From positions 1 to 64,000 of the forward strand of contig CAJUQJ010000006.1 of the NCBI GenBank assembly GCA_910588215.1: DNA of 64,000 bases. The letters run 5' to 3'. Numbering within the stretch: position 1 is the stretch's first letter; the number at the start of each line of letters is the position of its first letter. The stretch is from an uncultured Lachnospiraceae bacterium. GTDB taxonomy: Bacteria; Bacillota; Clostridia; Lachnospirales; Lachnospiraceae. This document shows positions 27,302 to 36,626 of the stretch, piece after piece. Position numbers and translations under genes: made by a program. The notes below the pieces were generated by a model. It had not been told where the DNA came from. It saw only the letters and a program-made list of their open reading frames with translations, and ran no database searches.

Positions 27302-27537
27302 ACTCTCTGTCCTCGTTTCAAATTATCGTAACAGTCCAGCAGCCGGCTTCCTGCTACGCATATCCGGCCGGCGCCAATCGCTTCGCAACAGACCGGATAT
27401 TTGTATTATTTGGCATGGTCAGCACGGTAAATGTGCAGACCTAAATGTACGGCTTCAAATTTTCAGATAGCATAGCACAGTCTCTTACCCCTGTCAAGCA
27501 ATACCGACAAAAACAGTGTAACAGTCGTAATAGTTCG

Positions 27538-30500
27538 TCAATTCTTATCGTGAATCTCCCCATGCAGTTCTTGCAGTGACTTCACCTCGCTGCTTTCGTG
27601 GGTCTTCAGATAATGGATTCCTTCCGCCGCCGACCTGGCCGCCGCCACCGTGGTGATATACGGCGCTTTCGCCTTGATCGCGGCCTTGCGCAGGTAACTG
27701 TCATCATGCACGCTGTCCTTGCCTACGGGCGAATTGATGATCAGGTCAAAATCCCCGTTGGTTATCATATCCCCAACGTTGGGACGACCCTCATAGAGCT
27801 TCTTGGCCTTCGTAGCCGGGATACCCGCCGCCGTGATCAGGTTATAGGTGCCTTCCGTAGCCACGATCTGAAAACCATCCTGTACCAGGCTTCCGGCCAC
27901 TTCCACCACCTCATCCTTATCCTTCTTATTGACGGAGATCAACACTTTACCCTCCAAAGGCAACTTCGACTGCACCGCCTCCTGCGCCTTGAAAAAGGCT
28001 TCTCCGTAGGACTTAGACAATCCCAGCACTTCTCCGGTAGAGCGCATCTCCGGCCCCAGGATCGGATCCACCTCCGGGAACATATTGAAGGGGAACACCG
28101 CCTCTTTGACCCCGTAATTGGGAATCACCTGCTCCTTAAGTGCAGGAACCGGCGACGGCCGTCCCGTAAGTTCTGAAGTAATGATATCGGTAGCTAAAGG
28201 CACCATGCGGATATTGCAGACCTTGGACACCAGCGGTACGGTACGGGACGCCCGTGGATTAGCCTCCAGCACGAAGACCTTACCGTTCTCGATGGCATAC
28301 TGCATGTTCATCAGCCCTTTGACATGCATCTCCTCCGCGATCTTTCTTGTATACTCCTTGATGGTCTCCACACTCTCCTCCGGGATGTGCACGGAAGGAA
28401 TGATGCAGGCCGAATCACCGGAATGGATGCCGGCAAGCTCGATATGCTCCATCACTGCGGGCACAAAGGCGTGGGTACCGTCACTGATGGCATCCGCTTC
28501 ACACTCCAACGCATGATTTAAGAACCTGTCGATCAGGATCGGCCGATCCGGCGTCACACCTACCGCCGCATTCATATATTCCTTCAGACTTTCGTCGTCG
28601 TAGACCACTTCCATGCCTCTGCCGCCCAATACATAAGAAGGTCGCACCATCACCGGATACCCTATCCTTGCCGCTATGGCAAGCGCTTCCTCCACCGTGG
28701 TAGCCATCCCCGACTCCGGCATGGGAATCTCCAACTTCTCCATCATGGCGCGGAACTGGTCACGATCTTCCGCCAGATCGATCACTGCCGGCGGGGTACC
28801 AAGTATCTTCACGCCGTTCTTCTCCAGCTCGGAAGCCAGGTTAAGAGGTGTCTGCCCACCGAACTGAGCGATCACGCCAAGCGGTTTCTCTTTGTTATAG
28901 ATACTCAACACATCTTCTAAAGTCAACGGCTCGAAATACAGCTTGTCCGAGGTGTCATAGTCGGTGGACACCGTCTCCGGATTACAGTTCACGATAATGG
29001 TCTCAAAGCCCAGCTTTTTCAAAGCCATGGCTGCATGAACGCAGCAATAGTCAAACTCGATGCCCTGGCCGATCCGGTTGGGGCCGCCGCCCAGAATCAT
29101 GATCTTCGGCTTGTCTTCGCTTACCGGATTCTTATCCGGCGCATTGTAGGTGGAATAGAAGTAAGCGCTGCTCTTCGTTCCGCTCACATGCACGCCTTCC
29201 CAGGCTTCTTCCACGCCCAGCGCCAGACGCCGGTTCCTGATGTCCTCTTCCGGAATCTCCAACAGCTGGCTTAAATACTTATCGGAAAAGCCGTCTTTCT
29301 TGGCTTTGATCAGCATTGCATCCGGCAGCATGGCTGTATTGCCCTTATACTGCAAAATAGCTTCCTCTTCCTCCACCAGCTCTTTCATCTGCTCGATAAA
29401 ATATGCCTTCACCTTCGTGATCTCATATATCTCCTCCACCGACGCACCCTTTCTGAGCGCTTCATACATGAGGAAATGCCGCTCGCTGGAAGGCGTGATC
29501 AGCCGTCTTAACAGTTCTTCCTTCGACAGGGTGTCGAAATCCTTTGCATGCCCCAGACCGTAGCGCCCCGTCTCCAGGGAGCGGATAGCCTTCTGGAAAG
29601 CCTCCTTGTAGTTCTTGCCGATGCTCATGACCTCACCCACAGCGCGCATTTGCGTTCCCAGCCGGTCTTCCACACCTTTAAATTTCTCAAACGCCCAGCG
29701 GGCAAATTTGATCACCACATAATCGCCGTCCGGAACATATTTATCCAAAGTGCCGTATTTTCCGCAGGGGATATCCTTCAGCGTCAGTCCCGCCGCCAGC
29801 ATGGAAGATACCAGCGCGATGGGGAAACCCGTAGCCTTACTTGCCAGCGCGGAAGACCGGGACGTACGGGGATTGATCTCGATCACGATGATCCGGTCCG
29901 ACACCGGGTCATGGGCAAACTGCACATTGGTGCCGCCGATCACCTGCACCGATTCCACGATCTTGTATGCCTGCTCCTGCAGACGCTTCTGACACTCCTT
30001 CGAAATAGTCAGCATGGGCGCAGAACAGAAGGAATCTCCCGTGTGTACTCCCAGCGGATCGATATTCTCGATAAAACATACGGTGATGATATTGTTATCC
30101 GCATCCCGCACCACTTCCAGTTCCAGCTCTTCCCAGCCGAGGATCGATTCCTCCACCAGGACCTGCCCCACCAGACTGGCCTGTAAGCCTCTGGCACAGA
30201 CCACCTGCAGCTCTTCTCTGTTATACACCAGACCGCCGCCGGCCCCGCCCATGGTGTAAGCCGGACGCAGGACCACCGGATAGCCCAGCTTCTCGGCGAT
30301 GCCAAGAGCCTCCTCCACGGAGTACGCCACCTCGCTGCGAGCCATCTCGATGCCCAGTGCATTCATAGTCTTCTTGAATTCAATGCGGTCCTCGCCTCGC
30401 TCGATGGCATCCACCTGCACACCGATGACCTTTACATTGTATTTCTCCAGGATCCCTGCCTTATGTAATTCCGAACACAAATTAAGCCCGGACTGCCCTC

Positions 30501-30771
30501 CCAGATTAGGAAGCAGCGCGTCGGGGCGTTCCTTTGCAATGATCTGTTCCAGCCGTTCTACATTGAGCGGCTCAATATAAGTTACATCCGCTGTCTCCGG
30601 ATCCGTCATGATCGTAGCCGGATTGGAATTCACCAACACGATCTCATATCCTAATTTCCGAAGCGCCTTACAAGCCTGAGTGCCCGAATAGTCAAACTCG
30701 CAGGCCTGCCCGATAATGATCGGACCTGAACCGATGATCAATACCTTATGAATATCTGTTCTGCGTGGCAT
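27538..30771 (-). CDS. carB: Carbamoyl-phosphate synthase large subunit
   Basis: A 1077-residue enzyme, normal length for CarB, which makes carbamoyl phosphate from glutamine-derived ammonia, bicarbonate and two ATP for pyrimidines and arginine. It shows both duplicated halves: KVLIIGSGPIIIGQACEFDYSG at the start and KIMILGGGPNRIGQGIEFDYC at about 555. Each has an ATP-grasp segment (GYPVVLRPAYTMGGAGGG; GYPVMVRPSYVLGGRGMEVV). The C-terminal MGS-like regulatory domain (VLISVNKKDKDEVVEVAGSL on) is complete. No carA lies beside it, so the small subunit must be encoded elsewhere. Confidence 0.97.
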   Translation of the reverse strand: MPRRTDIHKVLIIGSGPIIIGQACEFDYSGTQACKALRKLGYEIVLVNSNPATIMTDPETADVTYIEPLNVERLEQIIAKERPDALLPNLGGQSGLNLCSELHKAGILEKYNVKVIGVQVDAIERGEDRIEFKKTMNALGIEMARSEVAYSVEEALGIAEKLGYPVVLRPAYTMGGAGGGLVYNREELQVVCARGLQASLVGQVLVEESILGWEELELEVVRDADNNIITVCFIENIDPLGVHTGDSFCSAPMLTISKECQKRLQEQAYKIVESVQVIGGTNVQFAHDPVSDRIIVIEINPRTSRSSALASKATGFPIALVSSMLAAGLTLKDIPCGKYGTLDKYVPDGDYVVIKFARWAFEKFKGVEDRLGTQMRAVGEVMSIGKNYKEAFQKAIRSLETGRYGLGHAKDFDTLSKEELLRRLITPSSERHFLMYEALRKGASVEEIYEITKVKAYFIEQMKELVEEEEAILQYKGNTAMLPDAMLIKAKKDGFSDKYLSQLLEIPEEDIRNRRLALGVEEAWEGVHVSGTKSSAYFYSTYNAPDKNPVSEDKPKIMILGGGPNRIGQGIEFDYCCVHAAMALKKLGFETIIVNCNPETVSTDYDTSDKLYFEPLTLEDVLSIYNKEKPLGVIAQFGGQTPLNLASELEKNGVKILGTPPAVIDLAEDRDQFRAMMEKLEIPMPESGMATTVEEALAIAARIGYPVMVRPSYVLGGRGMEVVYDDESLKEYMNAAVGVTPDRPILIDRFLNHALECEADAISDGTHAFVPAVMEHIELAGIHSGDSACIIPSVHIPEESVETIKEYTRKIAEEMHVKGLMNMQYAIENGKVFVLEANPRASRTVPLVSKVCNIRMVPLATDIITSELTGRPSPVPALKEQVIPNYGVKEAVFPFNMFPEVDPILGPEMRSTGEVLGLSKSYGEAFFKAQEAVQSKLPLEGKVLISVNKKDKDEVVEVAGSLVQDGFQIVATEGTYNLITAAGIPATKAKKLYEGRPNVGDMITNGDFDLIINSPVGKDSVHDDSYLRKAAIKAKAPYITTVAAARSAAEGIHYLKTHESSEVKSLQELHGEIHDKN

Positions 30772-31345
30772 ACATCTCCTCCATTCTTATCCTTGAGTAC
30801 CCACTTTGTGTGATTCTGTTACTGTATGCTTCCGACGGCTATGTCCCGTAAGTCCCGCATATCCATCTGATAAAACTTTCACAAAATCTCACTTTTCCGT
30901 GTCGAATTTCATTGTCGTCCCTCATTTTATCATTAGATATCAGGGGTGTCAATTCGCTTCTTTGAACGTCTTTACACCAAACTTACTATTTGAATCATGT
31001 TCTCACGGAATGCGCAGTTTGGCGCATTCCTGACCCATGAATCAATGTCATAACGCTGGGGTCAAAACATAGAGTTTTCTATGGCTGAATCCTTGCAAGA
31101 AGTGTGAAAGCACTTAATGGCTTTCATTACCTTTTGTGCCGGGCCTGTCCGGCATGGTGACAACCTTGAAAATTTAATAGGTGTTAGTCAGAAAATAGGG
31201 TGATAAATAGGTTCTGACTAAATCAGCAATAATCCCCGCGTTTTAATGTCCCGACAGGTAAAGCATCGGTTAGTCCCGCTCACCATCAAGAGAGCATCCC
31301 TGATCTGATGCAATTTTTCGTGGTACACTTATAAGCGGTGCTGAA
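30772..31345. other. Intergenic region upstream of carB reaching the transposase remnant
   Basis: No intact gene is seen. It contains the carB promoter region, the second GGAATGCGC hairpin copy (30992-31045) and about 300 bp of A+T-rich DNA leading into the decayed transposase. Short in-frame pieces before 31346 are broken by TGA and TAA codons, consistent with the missing N-terminal part of that transposase, but I could not match them confidently. Confidence 0.5.
30992..31045. repeat. GGAATGCGC hairpin repeat, copy 2
   Basis: Begins GAATCATGTTCTCACGG, then the perfect stem GGAATGCGC / GCGCATTCC with loop agtttg, then CTGACCCATGAATCAATG. The leading GAATCATSTTCTCACGG is shared with copies 3 and 4. 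Confidence 0.82.
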
Positions 31346-31360
31346 TAAGGCAATGACACC

Positions 31361-32389
31361 ATGGTCTCGAAATTCGGAAGGAAGTTCGAGGATATCTCCA
31401 AACTGTTCGACCATGCTGCACATAATGGCTCCAATTATCTGAATGGGCACTGTTTTGTCAGTGTTATGCTCTGTATCCCGGTATGGAATAAAAACAGGAT
31501 ATCCTACCTTTACATCCCTCTTGGCTACCGCATGTGGCAGAAAGAAAAAAGCTCCAAACTGGAGCTTGCCGCTTCCATGGTCCGGCAGGTGATGCCGGAA
31601 TTCAGGGATAAGAAAAATGTCATCATTCTTTGTAACAGCTGGTATGTAAAACAGAACCTGGTGTCTATAGTAGACGAATATGAAAACCTTGACCTGATCG
31701 GCAATGCACGGTCTGACTCTGTCATCTATGACCTTCCGCCTGCCTCTGCCGGCAGAAAGGGCAGACCGCCAAAACATGGTCGCCGCCTGTCCATATATGA
31801 GGACTTTATCCTGTCTGCGGAGAAGATCGGGGACTATTTTACCGGAAGCCTCCGTGTTTTGACCAATATCTTTGGGGCAAGGCAGGTGCAGGCGTATGTG
31901 ACCGCCGCCGATAAAGAGGATGGCACCAGAAGACTGTTTTTCAGTACTATCTTTCCCGCCCAGCTGCAGATCTTCTGCGCCTGGCAGGAAAAATCACCCC
32001 TGAACCGCACCGGAAGCGACTGGATGCAGTATATCCCCCTGTTCCTTTACTCATTCAGATGGAACATCGAAGTAGGCTATTATGAACAGAAGACCTTATG
32101 GTCCTTATGCGGATACATGGTACGTAGCCGGAAGGGTATCGAGATGATGGTCAACCTTATCAATATCAGCTATTGTGCGATGAAACTGCTTCCATATAAG
32201 GAAGAAACATTTTCACAGTAACGGAATGTCAGTGTTCAGAAATTCCGGTTTGCTCTCAGCGAACAGATACGCCAGCAGATATTTTATGTAAACTTGATGA
32301 AAAACATCGAAACCTACCGTGAAATATTAAAATTTCAGAGAGAAAATTTCTACCGTTTCTGTTCAAACTGTTTCTACACTTTAATCTAA
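31361..32389 (+). pseudogene. Decayed IS4/IS701-like DDE transposase
   Basis: An open stretch from 31361 to 32221 (286 residues) matches a DDE transposase: DTMVSKFGRKFEDISKLFDHAAHNG region with the first catalytic Asp just before the ATG, then GYRMWQKEKSSKLELAASMV and FRWNIEVGYYEQKT, which holds a likely catalytic Glu. Three signs show decay. An in-frame TAA at 31346 separates the N-terminal part (GAE / GNDTMVS). A second TAA at 32219 cuts the C-terminus, after which the same frame continues sensibly (RNVSVQKFRFALSEQIRQQ) to a TAA at 32387. The expected N-terminal third is missing. No inverted repeats were found. Confidence 0.8.
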
Positions 32390-32486
32390 CGAAATCATAA
32401 ATAACTTGTTCAATGTCAATCACTACAACTAAACAATTTATTGACTTTTTATTCCTCTTGTCCAAATTTAATTTCAGCAAGAATAA

Positions 32487-32513
32487 GCCAAGAATCTTTT
32501 TTAGATTCCTGGC
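32487..32513 (-). terminator. Stem-loop after the Rpn-family gene
   Basis: Arms GCCAAGAATCT and AGATTCCTGGC with a T-rich loop, 13 bp after the stop codon of the Rpn gene. On the minus strand the following bases (TTATTCTTGC) are only moderately T-rich, so this is a weak terminator candidate. Confidence 0.5.
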
Positions 32514-32525
32514 CTACAGTTCTGT

Positions 32526-33320
32526 TTACACTGTTCTTTCGGCTTTCAATTTCTTTACTTCATCAAGAGAAAGTCCAGAAATACTCGCAATTTCTTCCAG
32601 AGCATATTTTCCAGCTGCCAGCATACGAAGTGCAACCTCTTTTAAAGATTCAATTCTCATATCTTCCATAATTTTACACATCTCGCTCACTCCTTTCGGG
32701 CTCTCTTTTAGATACCGGGTTCGGTTTGCCATCAATTCAAAATTCATATCATCTGCCTTGGTGCAATTAAAATCGTACATGAGTTTTCCTATAGCGGAAT
32801 CATCACGATATTCACCATTCACATAAAGGATATGCTCCCCATCTTCAAAAGATTTACCCGTTGCAAGGTTGATTCTCTCAATTGGATAAACAGCTTTACC
32901 CTGACCATAAAAATCTTTTTCAATGATAAAAATTGTATATGTGTCTGGCAATTCTCTAAATTCCTGACCAGAATGGAGATTCTCTATATCCATTACACTT
33001 GAATGATACCTTGCCCTGTGTGGATCCGCGCCTTTGTCTTGCCTCTGGACTTCCAGATCGTATTTTTTCCCAGCTGAATCCATTCCATATGCGTCCAAAC
33101 AGATAGAACGTGCCCCAGCCAGCCTTTTCATATCCTTCTGTGTTTCACAATCAGTAATAATTAAATCCGGTTTATCAGTGATAATGCGTAACACAAATTC
33201 AGCCAATGGAATGTTATCCTTGAAAAGACAACGCATAAAGTCATCATCGATTGGCCTTAACAAACGCAAACGTTGCAAATCCTCCTGATGTTGCTTATCC
33301 GTTACTGTCAATCTTCCCAC
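32526..33320 (-). CDS. Rpn-family recombination-promoting nuclease (PD-(D/E)XK transposase-like)
   Basis: A 264-residue protein of the PDDEXK_2/Rpn group (PF12784), often annotated as a transposase-like nuclease. It has the opening LLRPIDDDFMRCLFKDNIPLAEFVLRII, then the nuclease core with CLDAYGMDSAGKKYDLEVQRQD, where D-x-E-V-Q is the PD-(D/E)XK E-x-Q variant. YHSSVMDIENLHSGQEFRELPDTYTIFI follows. The C-terminal LAAGKYALEEIASISGLSLDEVKKL is a helix-turn-helix-like tail. The start is a GTG with GGAAGGG upstream. It appears intact. Copies of this family are frequent in Lachnospiraceae; the biological role is not settled. Confidence 0.9.
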   Translation of the reverse strand: MGRLTVTDKQHQEDLQRLRLLRPIDDDFMRCLFKDNIPLAEFVLRIITDKPDLIITDCETQKDMKRLAGARSICLDAYGMDSAGKKYDLEVQRQDKGADPHRARYHSSVMDIENLHSGQEFRELPDTYTIFIIEKDFYGQGKAVYPIERINLATGKSFEDGEHILYVNGEYRDDSAIGKLMYDFNCTKADDMNFELMANRTRYLKESPKGVSEMCKIMEDMRIESLKEVALRMLAAGKYALEEIASISGLSLDEVKKLKAERTV

Positions 33321-33580
33321 CTGCTTTCCCTTCCGTTTTCGTATCTCAATACTACCATAACCCCCCTGATTTTACAAGCCGGGAGCCAGCGCATTTCTGA
33401 ATCACGGCCTGTTTCCGTTATCGCTTTTTTACATCTGCCATATCTACCCCGTTTGGGCCCCGCAGACGCCCGGCCTTTCTGCCACGGCCTGTGGATCGCC
33501 TCTTTTTAGCGCCTCCTTTATCATAAAAGGGACTACAAAAAAGAGGATGTCTTCTCATAGAAGAAAAGAAAAACAACCAG
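33321..33580. other. Intergenic stretch between two mobile-element remnants
   Basis: About 260 bp with no supported gene. Short open pieces such as one starting near 33273 are shadows. It holds a C6 run at 33361 and two A/T-rich inverted patches; nothing I can name. Confidence 0.5.
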
Positions 33581-33778
33581 ATGCAGGCGGATGACTATGG
33601 CGCTGCCATAGAAACCGCCCAGTTCCGCTTCGCCCTCATTGCCCCGCTCCTGCAGGGGCTTGTTCCCGATGGGAGCGATACGGCTTACTTCATGCGTATC
33701 ACAAAGGACCCGCTTACTTTACCCGACGGGCCTGAAATCTTCACGGGAACTGACCCTCAAAGACCGGAAGGCTTTTGA
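33581..33778 (+). pseudogene. N-terminal remnant of a Mu/IS-type integrase-core transposase
   Basis: A 65-residue open stretch resembles the N-terminal helix-turn-helix region of Lachnospiraceae DDE integrase-type transposases (AAIETAQFRFALIAPLLQGLV, then KDPLTLPDG). After PDG the frame shifts: a second frame continues with a protein-like run beginning SRELTLKDRKAFEEDID up to a TAA at about 33800. The rest of the gene is absent. Marks the left border of the polysaccharide island, in line with insertion or rearrangement there. Confidence 0.55.
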
Positions 33779-33861
33779 AGAGGATATCGATATTACGTAA
33801 CTATACTAGTAATACAATGTAATACGCAAAACAATTTATTTCCGCTGCCGACACCTATATT

Positions 33862-34368
33862 CTACTTTTTAAACGCCCAAAACTTATTCATTACAAAGTT
33901 AACTGGTACATTGATGAGCAGATTGATCACCGGCGCAACTACTTTAGAAAGACCTACGATTTCTACCCATAAGAATGACAGCACACTATTTAGAAATACA
34001 CCTGTAAACGAATATGCAATAAACGACTTCATTAATGCCTGATACCATGGTACAACATTCTGTCCCTCCGCAAACACATACTTCCTGTTCCAGTAAAATG
34101 ACCAGAAAATACTCAGTATATATCCGATCAGCTGTGCGACCAGATAGTCCGCATCCGGCAAAACACCGGCAATCTGAAACAAAAAGAAGAATGCCAAATA
34201 AACACCATAGGAAACAATAACATTGCTAAAGCCGACTATTGCAAACTTAACAAATTGAATGAACTTGTCCCATATCTCTTCTCGCAGCCTGATATGTAAT
34301 ACTCTAAAAACGATAAACCGCAACAAACTCTCAAAAGCAGACCACAAAATATTTCCCGTTTTCTTCAT
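33862..34368 (-). CDS. GtrA family membrane protein
   Basis: A 168-residue membrane protein with four segments, GtrA type (PF04138): FVKFAIVGFSNVIVSYGVYLAFFF, a middle LIGYILSIFWSFYWNRKYVF with the conserved N-R-K-Y-V-F, and ending PVNFVMNKFWAFKK. GtrA proteins are thought to flip or present polyprenyl-linked sugars. Last gene of the polysaccharide island; a GtrB-like glycosyltransferase lies at 37232-38155, the usual partner. It starts 12 bp after the aminotransferase stop. Confidence 0.93.
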   Translation of the reverse strand: MKKTGNILWSAFESLLRFIVFRVLHIRLREEIWDKFIQFVKFAIVGFSNVIVSYGVYLAFFFLFQIAGVLPDADYLVAQLIGYILSIFWSFYWNRKYVFAEGQNVVPWYQALMKSFIAYSFTGVFLNSVLSFLWVEIVGLSKVVAPVINLLINVPVNFVMNKFWAFKK

Positions 34369-34380
34369 ATCCCTATGACC

Positions 34381-35475
34381 CTAAAAATGATTGACTGCAT
34401 CTATGACATATTCCTGCTCATCTTCCGTCATGCCATTGTAAAGCGGCAAAGACAGAACCGTCTTAGCGTATTTCTCCGTAATCGGAAGGCTTCCCTGCTC
34501 TATATTCAAATACCGGTATGCCTCCGACAAATGCGGTGGGATTGGATAATGAATGATCGTCCCGATCCCTTTGTCATCCAAATATCTGATCAGTTCCTCC
34601 CGTTCCTCCGTGCGAACAACAAATTGATGCCAGATATGAGTAGCTCCCTCACGGATCGTTGGCAAAACAAGCTTATCATTATGCATTCGATCCAGATATC
34701 TCTCACAAATGGTTCTTTTCTCCTGCGCGAGCCTATCCAGATATTTCAACCGTATCCGCAAAAATCCCGCCTGTATTTCATCCAGTCTTGAATTTGTACC
34801 TACAACTTTATTATAGTACCTCTTCTCGCTACCATAATTACGGAATACGCGTGTATCCTCCGCAATTCCATCATCATTTGTCACAATTGCTCCTGCATCG
34901 CCAAATGCGCCAAGATTTTTGGACGGATAAAATGAAAAACATCCAATATCACCGAATGTTCCCGTCATCTTACCGTCAAATTTCGCCCCATGCGACTGTG
35001 CGCAATCCTCTACCAGCCTCAGATCATGCTTTTTGCAGATATCCACGACAGGCTGCATATTAGAGGCCTGTCCATATAGGTGAACCACTAAGACAGCCTT
35101 CGTTTTCTCCGTGATCTTTTCTTCAATCTTCGATGCATCGATATTATAATACTCATCCGGTTCCACAAATACCGGCGTGGCACCATTGATCGTAATCCCC
35201 ATCACACTTGCAATATAAGTATTACCCTGTACAATCACTTCATCTCCGCATCCTATTCCCAGCATGCGAAATGCGATCCATAAAGCGTCAAGGCCACTTG
35301 CAACTCCCACACAATGCTTCGCTCCCAGATAGGAAGCAAATTCCTTCTCAAAGTTCTCTACTTCTTTGCCAAGAACATACCAGCCTGATCGAAGCACCTC
35401 GATTGCTTTTGCTTCAAATTCCTCTTGATACTGATAAAACCCTCTATCAAGCCTGTTCGGCATAATTTTATCCAT
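34381..35475 (-). CDS. DegT/DnrJ/EryC1/StrS sugar aminotransferase (FdtB/QdtB-like)
   Basis: A 364-residue PLP enzyme that aminates nucleotide-linked keto sugars. The family start (MPNRLDRGFYQYQEEFEAKAIEVL), FASYLGAKHCVGVASGLDAL, LVEDCAQSHGAKFDGKMTGT and the lysine segment CFSFYPSKNLGAFGDAGAI with PLP Lys are clear. Together with the ketoisomerase (38156) and the hexapeptide acyltransferase (35489) it fits the FdtA-FdtB-FdtC or QdtA-B-C route to dTDP-3-acylamino-3,6-dideoxyhexose; substrate specificity is not decided by sequence alone. Ribosome site GGAGAAATTCGG. No rmlA/rmlB is in the window. Confidence 0.9.
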   Translation of the reverse strand: MDKIMPNRLDRGFYQYQEEFEAKAIEVLRSGWYVLGKEVENFEKEFASYLGAKHCVGVASGLDALWIAFRMLGIGCGDEVIVQGNTYIASVMGITINGATPVFVEPDEYYNIDASKIEEKITEKTKAVLVVHLYGQASNMQPVVDICKKHDLRLVEDCAQSHGAKFDGKMTGTFGDIGCFSFYPSKNLGAFGDAGAIVTNDDGIAEDTRVFRNYGSEKRYYNKVVGTNSRLDEIQAGFLRIRLKYLDRLAQEKRTICERYLDRMHNDKLVLPTIREGATHIWHQFVVRTEEREELIRYLDDKGIGTIIHYPIPPHLSEAYRYLNIEQGSLPITEKYAKTVLSLPLYNGMTEDEQEYVIDAVNHF

Positions 35476-35488
35476 CCGAATTTCTCCT

Positions 35489-36187
35489 TTATTCTACATC
35501 TCTGACTATTCTTGCAGGCACACCCATAACTACCTTATTAGCAGGCACATCTTTTGTGACAAGTGCGCTTGCTCCAATGATCGCATTCTCCCCAATGTTC
35601 ACTCCCGGCAAAATATTGGCCGCTGCGCCAACCGTAACATGGTCTCCTATAGTCGCCCCCTGAACATGATCCTCATCATACTCTATCCTTCCCATCGTAT
35701 TGTCATTGGTAGTGGCCACTAGAACACTGATAAATACATGACTTCCAATTTTCATATTTCCCGTAATATGTGTATTATCCATGATCTTTGTATGATCACC
35801 AATGATGGTATTATAATTAATACTCACATTTCTACTGATAATGCAATTACTGCCCACTGTACACTCTTCTCGAATTGAGCAAAAATCACCCAATAAATTA
35901 TTGCATCCTATTGTAGTTCCTGCATATAACACGACTCCAGGACATAAGATTGAATTATCACCTATTATCAGCTTCGGATACTCTACTTTCAGTTTTCTGG
36001 ATGTGATACCCGGGGAAGTCGGCAATTTCCCCAGTACACAATGGTCATAAATTTCACAGTCATTTTCAATTACAGTATTAGGATATATCACTACATAATC
36101 ATGTACAATAACGTTGTCTCCAATCTCCACATCATCATAGATAATGGCTGTGTCTGCAATCTGTGCCGTTTCACTAATTCTTTTCAT
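35489..36187 (-). CDS. Hexapeptide-repeat acyltransferase (FdtC/NeuD/WbbJ-like)
   Basis: A 232-residue left-handed beta-helix protein with many I/V-x-x-x-x-x repeats (IYDDVEIGDNVIVHDYVVIYPNTVI; GDHTKIMDNTHITGNMKIGSHVFI), ending GASALVTKDVPANKVVMGVPARIVRDV, the standard C-cap. The family acylates amino sugars using acyl-CoA. Its place between the MaoC and the aminotransferase genes makes it the candidate N-acyltransferase of the 3-amino-3,6-dideoxyhexose route. It overlaps the MaoC gene by 14 bp. Confidence 0.87.
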   Translation of the reverse strand: MKRISETAQIADTAIIYDDVEIGDNVIVHDYVVIYPNTVIENDCEIYDHCVLGKLPTSPGITSRKLKVEYPKLIIGDNSILCPGVVLYAGTTIGCNNLLGDFCSIREECTVGSNCIISRNVSINYNTIIGDHTKIMDNTHITGNMKIGSHVFISVLVATTNDNTMGRIEYDEDHVQGATIGDHVTVGAAANILPGVNIGENAIIGASALVTKDVPANKVVMGVPARIVRDVE

Positions 36188-36626
36188 TATGCGTTCCTCC
36201 CAATGCTTTCACGATCGCAAATCCATTTAGTACAATTTCGTCGTTCTGATTAAATACGACCGTACCCAACTTTAAAACACCCTTTCTTTCATTTAATATT
36301 TCCTGCACCTCTACTGTCGCCTTGATCGTATCTCCCAAAAACACTGGTCTGACGAATTTAGAATCCTGCTCCATATAAATTGTTCCGGGACCAGGCAACT
36401 TCATTCCGATGACCGTTGAAATCATTCCACTTACAAGCGCCCCATGCACAATCCTCTTTTTTGCAAAGCTGTGAACCGCCTCTAACTCATTAATGTGTAC
36501 CGGATTCATATCCCCTGTTATGCCTGCAAATAAATACACATCGCTTTCTGAAATAGTCTTAGAAAACTCAGCCGTATCGCCCACTCTATATCTTATGTTA
36601 CCAACACGTTTATCACTGTCACACAT
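36174..36626 (-). CDS. MaoC-type (R)-hydratase domain protein
   Basis: A 150-residue hot-dog fold protein. It has the MaoC/PhaJ hydratase signature with catalytic Asp and His: YLFAGITGDMNPVHINE, followed by ASFAKKRIVHGAL-like HGALVSGM. The family adds water to trans-2-enoyl-CoA to give (R)-3-hydroxyacyl-CoA. Its place between sugar acyltransferases suggests it makes a hydroxyacyl donor for sugar N-acylation, as an enoyl-CoA hydratase does in the anthrose operon of Bacillus anthracis. That is inference. Its ATG follows the GNAT stop codon with no gap. Confidence 0.88.
   Translation of the reverse strand: MCDSDKRVGNIRYRVGDTAEFSKTISESDVYLFAGITGDMNPVHINELEAVHSFAKKRIVHGALVSGMISTVIGMKLPGPGTIYMEQDSKFVRPVFLGDTIKATVEVQEILNERKGVLKLGTVVFNQNDEIVLNGFAIVKALGGTHNEKN

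Noticed and set aside
27310..27400. Inverted repeats ATATCCGG / CCGGATAT between carB and the exporter leader, considered a riboswitch or carB terminator
   Set aside because: No T-run and no recognised riboswitch core; the region may be part of the exporter leader but cannot be named.
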